DNA of 64,000 nucleotides from the NCBI GenBank assembly GCA_024277285.1, contig JAJRVM010000178.1, forward strand, positions 12,107-76,106. Direction: 5' to 3'. Each line of letters starts with the position of its first letter. Position 1 is the first letter of the stretch. The notes beneath the pieces are model-generated. The model was not told the DNA's origin. It did no database searches and was given only the letters and a program-made list of their open reading frames with translations. This document shows positions 9,324-18,545 of this stretch, in pieces. A program made the position numbers and the translations under genes. The stretch is from Planctomycetota bacterium (GTDB taxonomy: Bacteria; Planctomycetota; Planctomycetia; Pirellulales; Pirellulaceae).

Positions 9324-11063
9324 ATGCTGAGTAACGCTCAAATCGCCGATACCCTGGACCAACTCGCCGATCTACTCGAATTCCAAGGCGCCAATGCCTT
9401 TCGTATTCGTGCCTACCGCGGCGGCTCGCGCGCGATCCGAAATCTCACCCGGTCGGTTGCGCAAGTGGTCGAAGAAGACCCGCTGAAACTGACCGAAGTG
9501 GATGGCATCGGCAAGGCAGTTGCAGAGAAATGTGCAGCCCTCGTGCAAACCGGCTCGCTACCCCAGCTTGAAGCTTTGCTTGAGGAGATTCCCGAAACCG
9601 TTTTGACGTTGCTGCGTATCCCGGGCCTCGGCCCCAAGAAGGTAGCGGTCCTCTACAGGGAACTGGGAATCGTCACGCTAAAACAACTGAAAGAGGCGTG
9701 CGAATCGCATCGCGTTCAATCTCTGAAGGGATTCGCGGCGAAAACGGAAGATGCGATTCTCAAAGGAATGCGTATCGCCGAGGCGGCAGGCAAGCGGATC
9801 TACTGGTCGGCAGCCGACAAGATTGTTGCCGCGCTGCGAACACATTTGCAAGAGTGCCCCGCAATCGATCAGCTGGAGTTCGCGGGCAGCTACCGCCGAG
9901 GCAAGGAAACGGTTGGCGACCTCGACGCCCTGGTCGTCTCGGAAGATCACACACAGGTGATGGATTGGCTCGGCGAATTCGATAACGTTGTCGAGACGAT
10001 TGTGCGCGGCGACACGAAGATGTCCGTGCGGCTGGGCAATGGGTTGCAGATCGACCTACGCGTCGTGCCACGCGAGTCGTTTGGCGCCGCATTGCAGTAT
10101 TTCACCGGCTCGAAGGAACACAACGTAGTTCTTCGTGGACGAGCAAAACAACGTGGTCTGAAAATCAACGAATATGGCGTCTATCGTATCGACGGCGAAA
10201 CGCAATCCTGCGTGGCCGGTGCAAGCGAAGCGGACGTCTATGGTGCTCTCGAACTGCCGATGATTGCCCCGGAACTGCGTGAGGCACGGCACGAGTTCCA
10301 GTGGGCCGACTCCGGCAAATTACCCACACTCGTGACGCTCGCCGACGTGCTCGGCGACCTGCACATGCATACGACGGAAACCGATGGCACCTATCCGCTC
10401 GAAGGCATGGTCGCCGCCGCACGCCAGCGTGGGATGCAGTACATCGCCATCACCGATCACTCGCAGCGAGTAACCATGGCACATGGACTCAGCCCAAAAC
10501 GGTTGTTAAAACAGTGGGCCGAAATCGACAAGCTTAACCAGACATTTGACGATTCCTTCCTGGTGCTCAAGGGAATCGAAGTCGATATCCTGGAAAAAGG
10601 TGGTCTCGACCTGCCCGATGACGTCCTGGCACAGGGAGATTGGATCGTTGCCAGCATTCACTATGGACAACGACAGTCGCGGCAACAGATCACCGAACGC
10701 GTGATTGAAGCACTCGAAAACCCTCACGTCTGCGCCATCGCCCATCCCACGGGACGCATTATCAATCGCCGCGAACCGTATGCAGTCGATCTCGATCAAG
10801 TGCTACAAGTGGCACGCAAGCACGGCAAGATGATGGAGCTGAACGCCAATCCCGCACGACTCGACTTGGATGATGTCCAGTGCGCTGCAGCGCGGGAACG
10901 GAGAGTCCCCGTCGTCATTTCCACCGACGCACACCGTATCGAAGGGCTCGATGCCATGCGTTACGGCGTGATGCAAGCACGACGCGGTGGGCTCTCGGCG
11001 CACGACGTGGCCAATACACGCCCCTGGCCAGAAATCAAGAAAATGATCGGACGTCGTGAATGA
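9324..11063 (+). CDS. polX: DNA polymerase/3'-5' exonuclease PolX
   Basis: A family-X DNA polymerase fused to a PHP phosphoesterase, 579 residues, the normal length for bacterial PolX. Residues 1-150 hold the helix-hairpin-helix 8-kDa-type region with IPGLGPKK. The nucleotidyltransferase core has GSYRR and the metal aspartates of VGDLDAL (D199, D201) with a third at about D244 (QIDLRV). The C-terminal PHP domain has DLHMHTTETDG (H347, H349), AITDHSQR, AHPTGR and STDAHR, the metal-binding set for 3'-5' exonuclease/AP-endonuclease activity. It acts in base-excision repair gap filling. ATG at 9324 follows AGAGGA at 9312-9317; the frame extends upstream without support. Confidence 0.95.
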   Translation: MLSNAQIADTLDQLADLLEFQGANAFRIRAYRGGSRAIRNLTRSVAQVVEEDPLKLTEVDGIGKAVAEKCAALVQTGSLPQLEALLEEIPETVLTLLRIPGLGPKKVAVLYRELGIVTLKQLKEACESHRVQSLKGFAAKTEDAILKGMRIAEAAGKRIYWSAADKIVAALRTHLQECPAIDQLEFAGSYRRGKETVGDLDALVVSEDHTQVMDWLGEFDNVVETIVRGDTKMSVRLGNGLQIDLRVVPRESFGAALQYFTGSKEHNVVLRGRAKQRGLKINEYGVYRIDGETQSCVAGASEADVYGALELPMIAPELREARHEFQWADSGKLPTLVTLADVLGDLHMHTTETDGTYPLEGMVAAARQRGMQYIAITDHSQRVTMAHGLSPKRLLKQWAEIDKLNQTFDDSFLVLKGIEVDILEKGGLDLPDDVLAQGDWIVASIHYGQRQSRQQITERVIEALENPHVCAIAHPTGRIINRREPYAVDLDQVLQVARKHGKMMELNANPARLDLDDVQCAAARERRVPVVISTDAHRIEGLDAMRYGVMQARRGGLSAHDVANTRPWPEIKKMIGRRE

Positions 11064-11180
11064 ACAATTGCGGTGTATCCGCGACCGCTTGCCCCAGGCA
11101 CGCCAGGACCAACACCGACGCTCTGCCACCCCAAACACGCCGTGCCGCTGTACACCCGAACGCGACCAACCTCACCATTC

Positions 11181-12182
11181 TCAACTCTGGCCCTTTGACT
11201 CTGGACTCTCGACTCCCGACTCTCGCCTCTCAAGAAGTTGGCGCAGCAACATTGGTTCGACAAACGCCAGATTGGCAACCAACATAAGCACGCACCATGC
11301 GACCAGGCCCGTCGCCAAGCCAAGCGATCCCCAAACCACGATACTCAGCACCAAGAGTAACGGCCGCGCCAATCGGTTCCAGACGAGGACGCCGAAGACC
11401 AATTGAAAGGCAACAACACCGTGCGTCCAGAGATTCACTAACAAAGTGGCCCGCGCAAGTCCCGTGAAGTCCACCAACCGTGACTCCGTTCGAGTAATAA
11501 GCCACCACATCGCCTCACCCGACCACCAAACCTCACCGGCCAACATATTCAGGCCGATCGTGACGCACAACCCTGCCAGATGCAGCTGGATTAGCCGCGT
11601 GGCAATGTTCGTCACGATGCTCGTGGCAATTCCGTCCACCGCTGGCGTTCCCCGGACACGCCCTTTGCGCCGCCTGCGCCACGCGTCAATTGACAGACAG
11701 TGCCCCGTATTGGCCAAACATAGATAAGCCAACAACATGGTCAATACGGGTTCAAACTGCCCAGTCAGCATGGGACCACGATGCACATAGGCGAGAACAA
11801 CGATCAATGCGCCGATATTCGCCGCGCGTGACCAGAGGCCCAAGGTGAACACCAACAACACGACAAGCCCTGCGATATGCAGAACCCAAAGTGACGTTGG
11901 CGTCTCAGCAAAGTAGATATATGAGATGCGAAACGAAGGGGCGAGTTGATCGGCACCGGTCAGCCGGCCCGTCGTGGCAGCATTAAGGATACCGGAGGGG
12001 CCGAACCAGCGAACCAAATCGGGCGAGAAAGATGCGACGTAGTAGAACGCAGCGATGCCAACAAGGATGCGCATGACACACACAGTGTAAGCGTCCCGAG
12101 CGGTGAACCAGAACCGGTTCCATTGGTCTGCACACGCCGAGCCCAATTGCTGAAAGTACGCATTAATGGAGTTCATTTGCAA
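11181..12182 (-). CDS. HTTM-domain (vitamin-K-dependent carboxylase-like) membrane protein
   Basis: A 333-residue polytopic protein. The start region (RDAYTVCVMRILVGIAAFYY), the motif RWFGPSGIL, several hydrophobic helices and LAYVHRGPMLTGQFEPVLTM fit the HTTM domain, a family related to the membrane part of vitamin K-dependent gamma-carboxylase. Bacterial members have no established reaction. The His residue in YVHRGP is a family-conserved position. Start is either ATG at 12182 or ATG at 12176; neither has a strong ribosome site. The C-terminal tail (ERRESGVESPESKGQS) is low complexity. It lies 104 bases downstream of the next gene on the same strand and converges on polX. Confidence 0.85.
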   Translation of the reverse strand: MQMNSINAYFQQLGSACADQWNRFWFTARDAYTVCVMRILVGIAAFYYVASFSPDLVRWFGPSGILNAATTGRLTGADQLAPSFRISYIYFAETPTSLWVLHIAGLVVLLVFTLGLWSRAANIGALIVVLAYVHRGPMLTGQFEPVLTMLLAYLCLANTGHCLSIDAWRRRRKGRVRGTPAVDGIATSIVTNIATRLIQLHLAGLCVTIGLNMLAGEVWWSGEAMWWLITRTESRLVDFTGLARATLLVNLWTHGVVAFQLVFGVLVWNRLARPLLLVLSIVVWGSLGLATGLVAWCVLMLVANLAFVEPMLLRQLLERRESGVESPESKGQS

Positions 12183-12286
12183 TTACCATGGCCGCATTCG
12201 GCTGGGGTGTCTGGTTCCACTCGTTTGGTTCCACTCGTTGGCCTCGCCCTGAAGACCGGCTGTCCCCCGCACTCGTTGCGGCAGTG

Positions 12287-13003
12287 TCACTCATCGCCCA
12301 CCGACCCTGTCGTGCCATCTTGCTGTCGTTTTTGCCGAGTTGGTGTCGCTTCCAACGCGGCATCGCTTCGCTTGAGTATCCGGATTTGGCCAGGTTCGGG
12401 AGTCAGAACACCGGCGCGATAGAGTGTGGAGAAATAACTTAAGCTATTGGGATTTCGCGTCGTTGCGGCGGAACTATTGACGGCGGCCCACGATTGCAGC
12501 GTATGCTGCCGGCAACGAACCTGAGCGACGGTTGTCCCGTCGGTATCCAGATAACTTCGAGCAATTCCCTCGACGATTAGTGCTGCCGCCTCCTCGTCCT
12601 CGCGAACCGCGGCGAGCGTATCGGCCAGACGCTGATAGCGTTGCATCCGCTCGCCGCCGCGTACGCCACGCGCTATCGATTCCCACTTCTCCGAATCCGA
12701 AGCATCGCCATGTGCGTGAACCACTTCGATGCGGTGGTCGACGTCACGATCTGACGCGTGGGTCAAGAACAACCGAATCCCCCCGATATCGAAATTCAAC
12801 AAGCGCGCGTAGGGCGCGAAAACGCCGAGCAGACGCTGCTGAAGCGGGGATGGTGAAAGGTTGGCGGAGAGGCAAACAACGATAACGAAAAGGTGGACAA
12901 AAAGCAGGATCGAGATGATGGCACGTGTGGTTTCGCCCAACGCCGTTTCGGCGCGGTCTTCGCGAGTACCCGTGTGCTCCGTTTTCTTCCTCGCTTTGTT
13001 CAT
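12287..13003 (-). CDS. Conserved-looking membrane-anchored protein upstream of the HTTM gene
   Basis: A 238-residue protein starting at ATG 13001-13003. Residues about 1-25 are charged, followed by one membrane helix (AIISILLFVHLFVIVVCLS) near residues 27-45 and a soluble, mostly external domain. The sequence ANLSPSPLQQRLLGVFAPYARLL follows the helix. No catalytic motif is seen. In other planctomycetes HTTM genes often sit beside a protein of this shape (recalled, not searched), so a functional link is plausible. The frame continues 44 codons upstream of the chosen start, but that stretch does not look like protein. Confidence 0.65.
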   Translation of the reverse strand: MNKARKKTEHTGTREDRAETALGETTRAIISILLFVHLFVIVVCLSANLSPSPLQQRLLGVFAPYARLLNFDIGGIRLFLTHASDRDVDHRIEVVHAHGDASDSEKWESIARGVRGGERMQRYQRLADTLAAVREDEEAAALIVEGIARSYLDTDGTTVAQVRCRQHTLQSWAAVNSSAATTRNPNSLSYFSTLYRAGVLTPEPGQIRILKRSDAALEATPTRQKRQQDGTTGSVGDE

Positions 13004-13172
13004 GGTAGATGATAGCTCGAATGCGTTGTGCCAACGTCCTCCCGATGCGGCGGGGACGACCTGAGTGTGAAAGAAGAGCGATGCGAGGACAAATAGGGTA
13101 GACGAATCTTTTCCGCGCTGCGCCGATTCGGCCAACGGGCACGCAAAGCGTCCAGCCAGCTACAAGGAGGGC

Positions 13173-13206
13173 AAAAAAAAACCGGGCATCCTAAGAGGCC
13201 CGGTTT
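13173..13206 (-). terminator. Rho-independent terminator of the Cys-rich secreted protein gene
   Basis: On the minus strand AAACCGGGC (complement of 13198-13206) pairs with GCCCGGTTT (complement of 13179-13187) and is followed by a run of eight or more T. It lies 118 bases beyond the stop of the gene starting at 13843. Confidence 0.8.
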
Positions 13207-13324
13207 CCAGTGTAATCTCGCCAACAAGTTCGTGCCAACAGGGAAGTGGCCAACTTATTGGCAAGTATGTCAAATAGCGGACAGCGTTGGTCCCATCGGA
13301 CCAACGTTTTGTGTCCCTAAGTTA

Positions 13325-13843
13325 CTACTTGGCAGGAGCGGCCGGAGCGGCTTCCTGTGCGGGAGCGGCCGGAGCGGCTTCCTGTGCGGGAGCGGCCGGA
13401 GCGGCTTCCTGTACGGGTGCGGCTTCTTCCGTCGGCGCAGCGGCTTCGGTCGGCGCAGCGGCTTCAGTCGGCGCTTCTTCAGTCACAATGCTTTCGGTCA
13501 CAATGCTTTCACCACAGCAACCGGTTTGCACGGGCTCACAGCAGTCAGTGGGTTCGCCACAACAACCGCGCGAACGACGCGAGCACAGACGACTCAACAG
13601 ACCGCCACGGCAGGTGCGTTTGTGAGTACGTCCCGCGCAACTTCGACGCGAGTGGAGCGAAAGGCGACCAAAGCAGCGACTGCGAGTAGCCGTAGCGCAA
13701 CCCGTGTTGCAGTAATCGACAGCAACTACGCCACAGCAACCACGACTATGATGGCCAGCGGTAGCCTGCGATTGACCGCCCATCAGAGCGATCCCGACAA
13801 TCGCGAAAAACAACGCGACGCCGTACAAGAACATTCGATTCAT
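13325..13843 (-). CDS. Small exported Cys/Arg-rich protein with Ala/Pro/Glu repeat tail
   Basis: A 172-residue protein with a signal peptide (MNRMFLYGVALFFAIVGIAL). The middle part is rich in Cys and Arg, with paired cysteines (GCCGVV, GCCGEP, TDCCEP, GCCGES). The tail repeats AAPTE and then APAAPAQEA three times, encoded by a 27-bp tandem repeat (about 13331-13411). ATG at 13841-13843 is preceded by a textbook GGAGGG, so expression is well supported. Function unknown: the composition suggests a disulfide-rich surface or wall component, with a flexible Pro/Ala stalk. Confidence 0.75.
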   Translation of the reverse strand: MNRMFLYGVALFFAIVGIALMGGQSQATAGHHSRGCCGVVAVDYCNTGCATATRSRCFGRLSLHSRRSCAGRTHKRTCRGGLLSRLCSRRSRGCCGEPTDCCEPVQTGCCGESIVTESIVTEEAPTEAAAPTEAAAPTEEAAPVQEAAPAAPAQEAAPAAPAQEAAPAAPAK

Positions 13844-14225
13844 TCCAAGCCCTCCAAAAGATAGTACCAAAACGGAAACTGATGTTGCCAATCTTGCAGA
13901 ACGCTCCACCCTCACGGGTAAGTGCACCTTGTCGCAAAAAGCGTCTGCCGATTCAACGCGATGCCGCATCTCTTGTATGCCTGATTTCCCTTAAGAAATC
14001 AAACTTTACGGGTTGCGGAATTTACGTCAGCCACAAAGGCTAGGTCGATAGGGTAGCATTACCATAGCGAATGTCAACCATATGCCAGACAATCTGGGCA
14101 ATATTGGTAGATTTCGCCCAGTTTCCGCCGAAGCCACTCCAACTGTGACCTCTTTGACAATCCAGCCCCCACACTAGCCCCACATCGCACACCACCGAAG
14201 AGGTATCGCACACCACCTTTGAATC
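13844..14225. other. Intergenic region without a recognisable gene
   Basis: About 380 bases carrying the promoter region of the small secreted protein on the minus strand. No gene or strong hairpin was seen; GCACACCACC occurs twice near 14187-14217. Confidence 0.5.
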
Positions 14226-14690
14226 GCAGCGAACGCTACATCGAAATCAGGCTGTCTGAGATTGCCGGTTGGCCCGGAGGGCCAAAACAGCCCTTGCCGC
14301 AGTCGTCAGACCCCGGAGCCAGGCGTCCATGCATTCAGACCGTCTGGCGATACAGATGAGGGGCCACGGATGGGCACCGATCTTCACGGAAAGAAAATCA
14401 GGCTGTCTGAGAATGCGCAGCGAACGCTGCATCGAAATCAGGCTGTCTGAGATTGCCGGTTGGCCCGGAGGGCCAAAACAGCCCTTGCCGCAGTCGTCAG
14501 ACCCCGGAGCCAGGCGTCCGTGCATTCAGACCGTCTGGCGATACAGATGAGGGGCCACGGATGGGCACCGATCTTCACGGAAAGAAAATCAGGCTGTCTG
14601 AGAATGCGTGAGATTGCCGGTTGGCCCGGAGGGCCAAAACAGCCCTTGCCGAGGTCGTCAGACCCCGGAGCCAGGCACACTGACACGTGC
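14226..14690. repeat. Three-copy 191/161-bp direct repeat cluster
   Basis: A unit containing ATTGCCGGTTGGCCCGGAGG is present at 14261, 14452 and 14613. The first two copies are spaced 191 bases; the third is 161 bases on because it lacks about 30 bases around CAGCGAACGCTGCATCG. Each unit holds GGCCCGGAGGGCC, AACAGCCCTTGCC and a GACCCCGGAGCC segment. Copies differ at only a few positions. No credible protein is encoded in any frame: frames here are open simply because stops repeat with the unit. Confidence 0.9.
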
Positions 14691-14754
14691 AAAGCCCCGG
14701 CGGGGGCGCGACAGGACGGCTGTGATCCGACTGTGTCGCCCCTGCCGGGGCTTT
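14691..14754. terminator. Strong GC-rich hairpin next to the repeat cluster
   Basis: AAAGCCCCGGCGGGGGCG (14691-14708) pairs, with few mismatches, with CGCCCCTGCCGGGGCTTT (14737-14754). Flanking A and T runs on either side make it a possible bidirectional terminator, for instance for the lipoprotein gene that ends at 14869 on the minus strand. Confidence 0.6.
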
Positions 14755-14868
14755 CGGTAGATTATTCAAAGCGTACCGGTGGCTTACGGTACTGGCAGAG
14801 GCTGTACCGGTCCTCCGGACCGAATTCGCTTCATGCCTTTCTGGCCCAGCACCGGTGCTAGCACGTCT

Positions 14869-15489
14869 TTAGCGACGTGTCGTATCACTCGGGCCAGCTG
14901 GCGGCGACTTCGCCTGTTGCCGCTCGGCAACCTCTACTTCACGCATTTGGTTTTCGAGTTCCGACAAGTCCTCGAAATTCAAGACGATTGGCTCTTCAAT
15001 ATCAGGCAGTTGAGTGGCCATGCCGGCAATACGCCAACCCACGTCTTCCTTGCGAAGAATCCAAACTACTTCAAATTCGGTTTCGTCCTCTTTTTCGGAC
15101 CAGACACAACTAACGTATGCGGAATCCGTGTCGCCGTCGGCGCTTTGTACGCGGCCGATTGTATAGGTGGCTCCAGGGGCTCCCGGCGGCTCAACGACCA
15201 AATCGTGAGACGACGTCTCCCGCCGTGCCTGAGCAGTCAACAGGGCTTCCGTCGTCCTCTTGTCACCAGCCCGCAAAGCCTCGAGAAAGCTTCCAACCGC
15301 CTCTTTTGGAGTTGACGATTTGAACGATTCCGACTCCTGCGTGGCCGCGACCGAAGCCGCCGCCACGGGCGCCGCGACCGCACTTTCCGCATTCGCCGTC
15401 GCGTTAGAGCTCCCCTTTTCTTCCCCACCACAACCACAGATCAGCGCTGTGGCAAGTAGTGCCGACATCATCCATGCCATGCGTTTCAT
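14869..15489 (-). CDS. Lipoprotein with NTF2-like (DUF4878-type) domain
   Basis: A 206-residue exported protein. The N-terminus MKRMAWMMSALLATALICGC ends in a lipobox-like ICGC, giving a likely lipid-modified Cys at about residue 20 (Cys18 is an alternative). An Ala/Ser-rich linker follows, then a segment STPKEAVGSFLEALRAGDKR typical of NTF2-like/DUF4878 domains, in which a protein counts as a small cone-shaped binding or lumen-scaffold domain. The C-terminus is charged. Start ATG at 15487-15489 has a modest AGGGA upstream; the frame runs further upstream without support. Ligand unknown. Confidence 0.7.
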   Translation of the reverse strand: MKRMAWMMSALLATALICGCGGEEKGSSNATANAESAVAAPVAAASVAATQESESFKSSTPKEAVGSFLEALRAGDKRTTEALLTAQARRETSSHDLVVEPPGAPGATYTIGRVQSADGDTDSAYVSCVWSEKEDETEFEVVWILRKEDVGWRIAGMATQLPDIEEPIVLNFEDLSELENQMREVEVAERQQAKSPPAGPSDTTRR

Positions 15490-15762
15490 GTCTTGTAAAT
15501 CCCTTTTCAATGCTAGTAATTTGAGTCCATTCTGCCCAAGTCCCTCGGTTCTGGGCGGCGGAGTTTCCCACGAAGGTTCAAGGGTGTCAAGGCGAATGCC
15601 CGACGGTGTCGCCTTCCCGTTTGGCCCAACCAACCGCACATGTCCTGCCCCCGAACCTGGCCGACGGTCGACGTGGTACAATCAAGGCCCCTGGCCAAAT
15701 CGGCGTGCGTAACTCGGAACTGCTCGCCATGCGTCAGCCGCCCTGCAGCAGCCATCCTCAGG

Positions 15763-15868
15763 CTAGGCTTCGTCTCAAAACTCGGAATCGTCCCCTGCTA
15801 CTCCGCATAACGGCCGGAAGAATCGAGTCACTTGCCTGCGTGAAAGGGCGTTTTGAGACGAAGCCTAG
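15763..15868. mobile_element. Possible MITE with 19-bp perfect terminal inverted repeats
   Basis: CTAGGCTTCGTCTCAAAAC (15763-15781) is perfectly inverted at 15850-15868, enclosing 68 bases with no gene. Both outer ends are CTAG, which could be a 4-bp target duplication as made by IS5-type elements or part of the repeat. Alternatively it is a long-loop terminator: CTTTTTG follows at 15877. One copy only was seen in this window. Confidence 0.5.
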
Positions 15869-15920
15869 TCTGATCGCTTTTTGAAAACCAAAATTGCTGG
15901 CGGGAACAGAGGATACGATC

Positions 15921-16181
15921 ATGCGTGATATCACCCGGCCCGGCCTGATTTACTTTAAGGGGTTTCTTTTTGTCCTGACCGGCACGCTCGCCTCCATTCT
16001 GCTATGGCTGGAACACCCGACACCAAAAGTCGCGTTACTGCTAGCACTTGCCATCTGGTGTTTCGCACGTGCCTACTACTTCGCCTTCTATGTCATCGAA
16101 AAATACGTTGACAGCAGCTACAGATTCGCCGGCATCTGGTCGTTTGTGTGCTATCAGTGGAAGAATTGGCGCCGGCCGTAA
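15921..16181 (+). CDS. Small two-helix membrane protein
   Basis: An 86-residue protein starting at ATG 15921 behind AGAGGA. Two membrane helices are visible at about residues 10-32 (KGFLFVLTGTLASILLWLE) and 37-60 (VALLLALAIWCFARAYYFAFYV), then a basic/aromatic tail ending WKNWRRP. No family recognised. The good ribosome site and hydrophobic pattern make it a probable real gene despite its size. Confidence 0.65.
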   Translation: MRDITRPGLIYFKGFLFVLTGTLASILLWLEHPTPKVALLLALAIWCFARAYYFAFYVIEKYVDSSYRFAGIWSFVCYQWKNWRRP

Positions 16182-16779
16182 TGGCCATGAACGAGATGGG
16201 CGAACAGGTACGCCGGCTCATTGCACCGACCGCCGTCCGAAATTGGCCACCACGCCCAACGACGACACGATCTGCGATGCTCCACCGCCACACCGTTCCC
16301 TCTACGGATACGTTCGGCTGCCGCAAGCCTGACCGGGCCGATCAAACGTGCGACGCCCCCCCGGTCTACTCCCACATGAACCCGCGAAGTGATTTCGTCC
16401 GCCGCGTAAAGCTACGCGACACAGGCCGACTTTAAGGGTTACTCCGAAACGACGGTCGACGTCTTAACGAGTCACGCCAGATTTGCGGGAGTGGTTGCAA
16501 GTATCAATCCGATAAGAGGGGATGTGACGAATAGCACTTGTCGCGTCAGCCTCAAGCTCAACCCAGGTTATGCCCACGCGAGGGCGAGGCAACTCGAGCA
16601 CGGAATTGACACCTGCTTCGCGCTTGGATTACGCATACCAAGTGGCAAGTGTGAGCGAGGCGACAATTTGACAACTGCTTCACTAGTACAGCCTGCCAGA
16701 ATGCCCCCGTGAACCACCGGTACGTCGTTTGCGAATCCTGCCTGGTGACGGCGACCGACAGTGACGCAGATTTTAACGC
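16182..16779. other. Intergenic region without a recognisable gene
   Basis: About 600 bases between the small membrane protein and the BBP7 gene. Several short frames exist but none has a start site and protein-like composition. I saw no strong hairpin or repeat. Confidence 0.5.
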
Positions 16780-16793
16780 AAGGATGCCAAACT

Positions 16794-18146
16794 ATGGTCA
16801 AAACAACTACGGGCCTCATGCTATCGATCGGGGTGGTGTTGCTCACCTGCGCGGCCGACTCGTACGGCGCGGAACTCACCCGCGCAATCCCATCTGCGTT
16901 CTCGCAAACACCGATCGAAGCGGTAGAGGTCAGTGCGGCCCCGGTTCCCGCCTCGATGGACCTGTGGAGCGATACAGAATCGAGCGCAGCGTGCGACGGC
17001 AACTGTGCAGACGCCAGCTGCAACGATTGTGCGGAGCGCGGACGTTGCGCCAGTTGGTGTTCTCCACGCTGGTATGGTCAGGCAGAGTTGCTGACCTGGT
17101 GGACGAAAGGGAATCAAATCCCGGCCTTGGTAACGACCAGCCCTGACGGAACGCCTCAAGCAGACGCCGGCATTCTGGGCCGACCGGGCACGCAAGTCTT
17201 GCACGGTGGCAACAGCGTCGACGGCAATTATCGCGTCGGAATGCGATTCACGCTCGGTCGCTGGCTGGACGATTGCCGGACGACTGGTATTGAACTGACG
17301 TGGATTTCCCTGGGCGACGGTGCCAACACAGGCAACTATTCAATCCAATCCGTGGGGAATCCACTGAGCCCAATTTTGGCACGTCCATTCTTCAACATCT
17401 TGGGAAATCAGCAGGATGCGGCACTGGTCGCTTTCCCCGGCCAGGTCGAAGGCGGGATCGACGTCCGAACCAGCAGTGAAATGCACTCGATGTCGTTGCT
17501 GCTGCGTCGCAACCTCTGGCAAGCCGGTGGCGACCGCATCGATGTGGTCGGTGGATATCGGTATTTTCGCTATCGTGAAGGACTGACGGTCGACCAACGG
17601 CTGGTCGTAACCGATCCAAACGGCCCGGTCGCGACGGGCACCACGATCGATCTACTCGATTCATTTTCCACTGAAAACGATTTTCACGGTGGCGAGATTG
17701 GCATTGCCGCAGTTATGAACCGAGGAGCATGGTCATTCGACATGTTGACCAAGCTGGCAGTGGGGAACATGTACCAGCAAGTAAACATTCGAGGCACCAA
17801 CACGGTCGCGGTCCCCAACCAACCACCCGTGACGGCCTCGGGTGGCCTGCTGGCACTCGCAACCAACATGGGCCAGTACGACCGTAACGATTTCGCCTTC
17901 CTGCCCGAGCTCAACTTGAACGCTCGCTATTGCCTCAGCCAGAACATCTCGCTGACGATGGGCTACTCGCTGCTGTGGATCACCAACGTCATGCGGAGTG
18001 GCGATCAGATCGACACCGGGATTAATGTCTCGCAACTGCCGGCCAACGGCAACGCGTTGATCGGCCCGCCCCGCCCCGCCCCGATCTTGTCGGACACCAC
18101 CATGTGGATCCAAGGGGTAAACCTGGGAGTGGCATTCACCTATTGA
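16794..18146 (+). CDS. BBP7-family outer-membrane beta-barrel protein
   Basis: A 450-residue exported protein with a signal peptide (residues 1-26, cleaved near DSYGA-EL). A Cys-rich segment (CDGNCADASCNDCAERGRC) precedes WYGQAELLTWWTKG, the hallmark of the planctomycete BBP7 family (PF07585). After that come amphipathic strands such as GNYRVGMRFTLGRWLDDC, VVGGYRYFRYREGL and, at the C-terminus, MWIQGVNLGVAFTY ending in an aromatic residue as barrels do. It probably sits in the outer membrane; substrate unknown. ATG at 16794 is preceded by AAGGA (16780-16784). A perfect terminator follows, so it is monocistronic. Confidence 0.9.
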   Translation: MVKTTTGLMLSIGVVLLTCAADSYGAELTRAIPSAFSQTPIEAVEVSAAPVPASMDLWSDTESSAACDGNCADASCNDCAERGRCASWCSPRWYGQAELLTWWTKGNQIPALVTTSPDGTPQADAGILGRPGTQVLHGGNSVDGNYRVGMRFTLGRWLDDCRTTGIELTWISLGDGANTGNYSIQSVGNPLSPILARPFFNILGNQQDAALVAFPGQVEGGIDVRTSSEMHSMSLLLRRNLWQAGGDRIDVVGGYRYFRYREGLTVDQRLVVTDPNGPVATGTTIDLLDSFSTENDFHGGEIGIAAVMNRGAWSFDMLTKLAVGNMYQQVNIRGTNTVAVPNQPPVTASGGLLALATNMGQYDRNDFAFLPELNLNARYCLSQNISLTMGYSLLWITNVMRSGDQIDTGINVSQLPANGNALIGPPRPAPILSDTTMWIQGVNLGVAFTY

Positions 18147-18177
18147 TCCACTCGAAGAAAACGACTGCGTACGCCAA

Positions 18178-18216
18178 GCACCCTGACCAGATCACTCTGG
18201 TCAGGGTGCTTTTTTG
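18178..18216 (+). terminator. Rho-independent terminator of the BBP7 gene
   Basis: GCACCCTGACCAG (18178-18190) pairs perfectly with CTGGTCAGGGTGC (18197-18209) around a six-base loop and runs into six T. Confidence 0.95.
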
Positions 18217-18311
18217 GTATCAGTTTAGCCGCTTGCAGCGTTTGACTAAGTCAGGGCCCCCCTACGAGCTTGCCCCGTAGGTGAACGAGTTTTGCCAACT
18301 AAGACGCCGAT

Positions 18312-18414
18312 ACCAACAACTCCCCCCCCCCTCGCCCTCACCGCCGAAGGCCGGAGGGGAAGGCGCCGTTTCTAGCCCAATAAACTTCTTCACCCACCGC
18401 ACAAGGCGGTGGGG
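18312..18414 (+). repeat. Composite hairpin repeat, copy 1
   Basis: A C-run and a hairpin around GCCGAAGGCCGGAGGGG are followed about 40 bases later by CTTCACCCACCGC-ACAA-GGCGGTGGGG (18388-18414), itself a stem-loop. The same two parts occur in inverted order and orientation at 23953-24075. It occupies most of the gap between the BBP7 terminator and the end of der. Confidence 0.65.
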
Positions 18415-18545
18415 ATCGATCCATAGCCGAATGACGAAATACCCAATGAAGCATTGCGGACGTTGGCAACCGCTTCGTCCGCCCGCCCGCCCTGGTTTCG
18501 CCTTCGTAGCGCATCACCTGAAAGTGCTGGCATTCAAACACGCCT

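Noticed and set aside
14226..14690. CRISPR array in the 191-bp repeat cluster
   Set aside because: Units are far longer than CRISPR repeats, are nearly identical throughout and have no unique spacers; no cas genes nearby.
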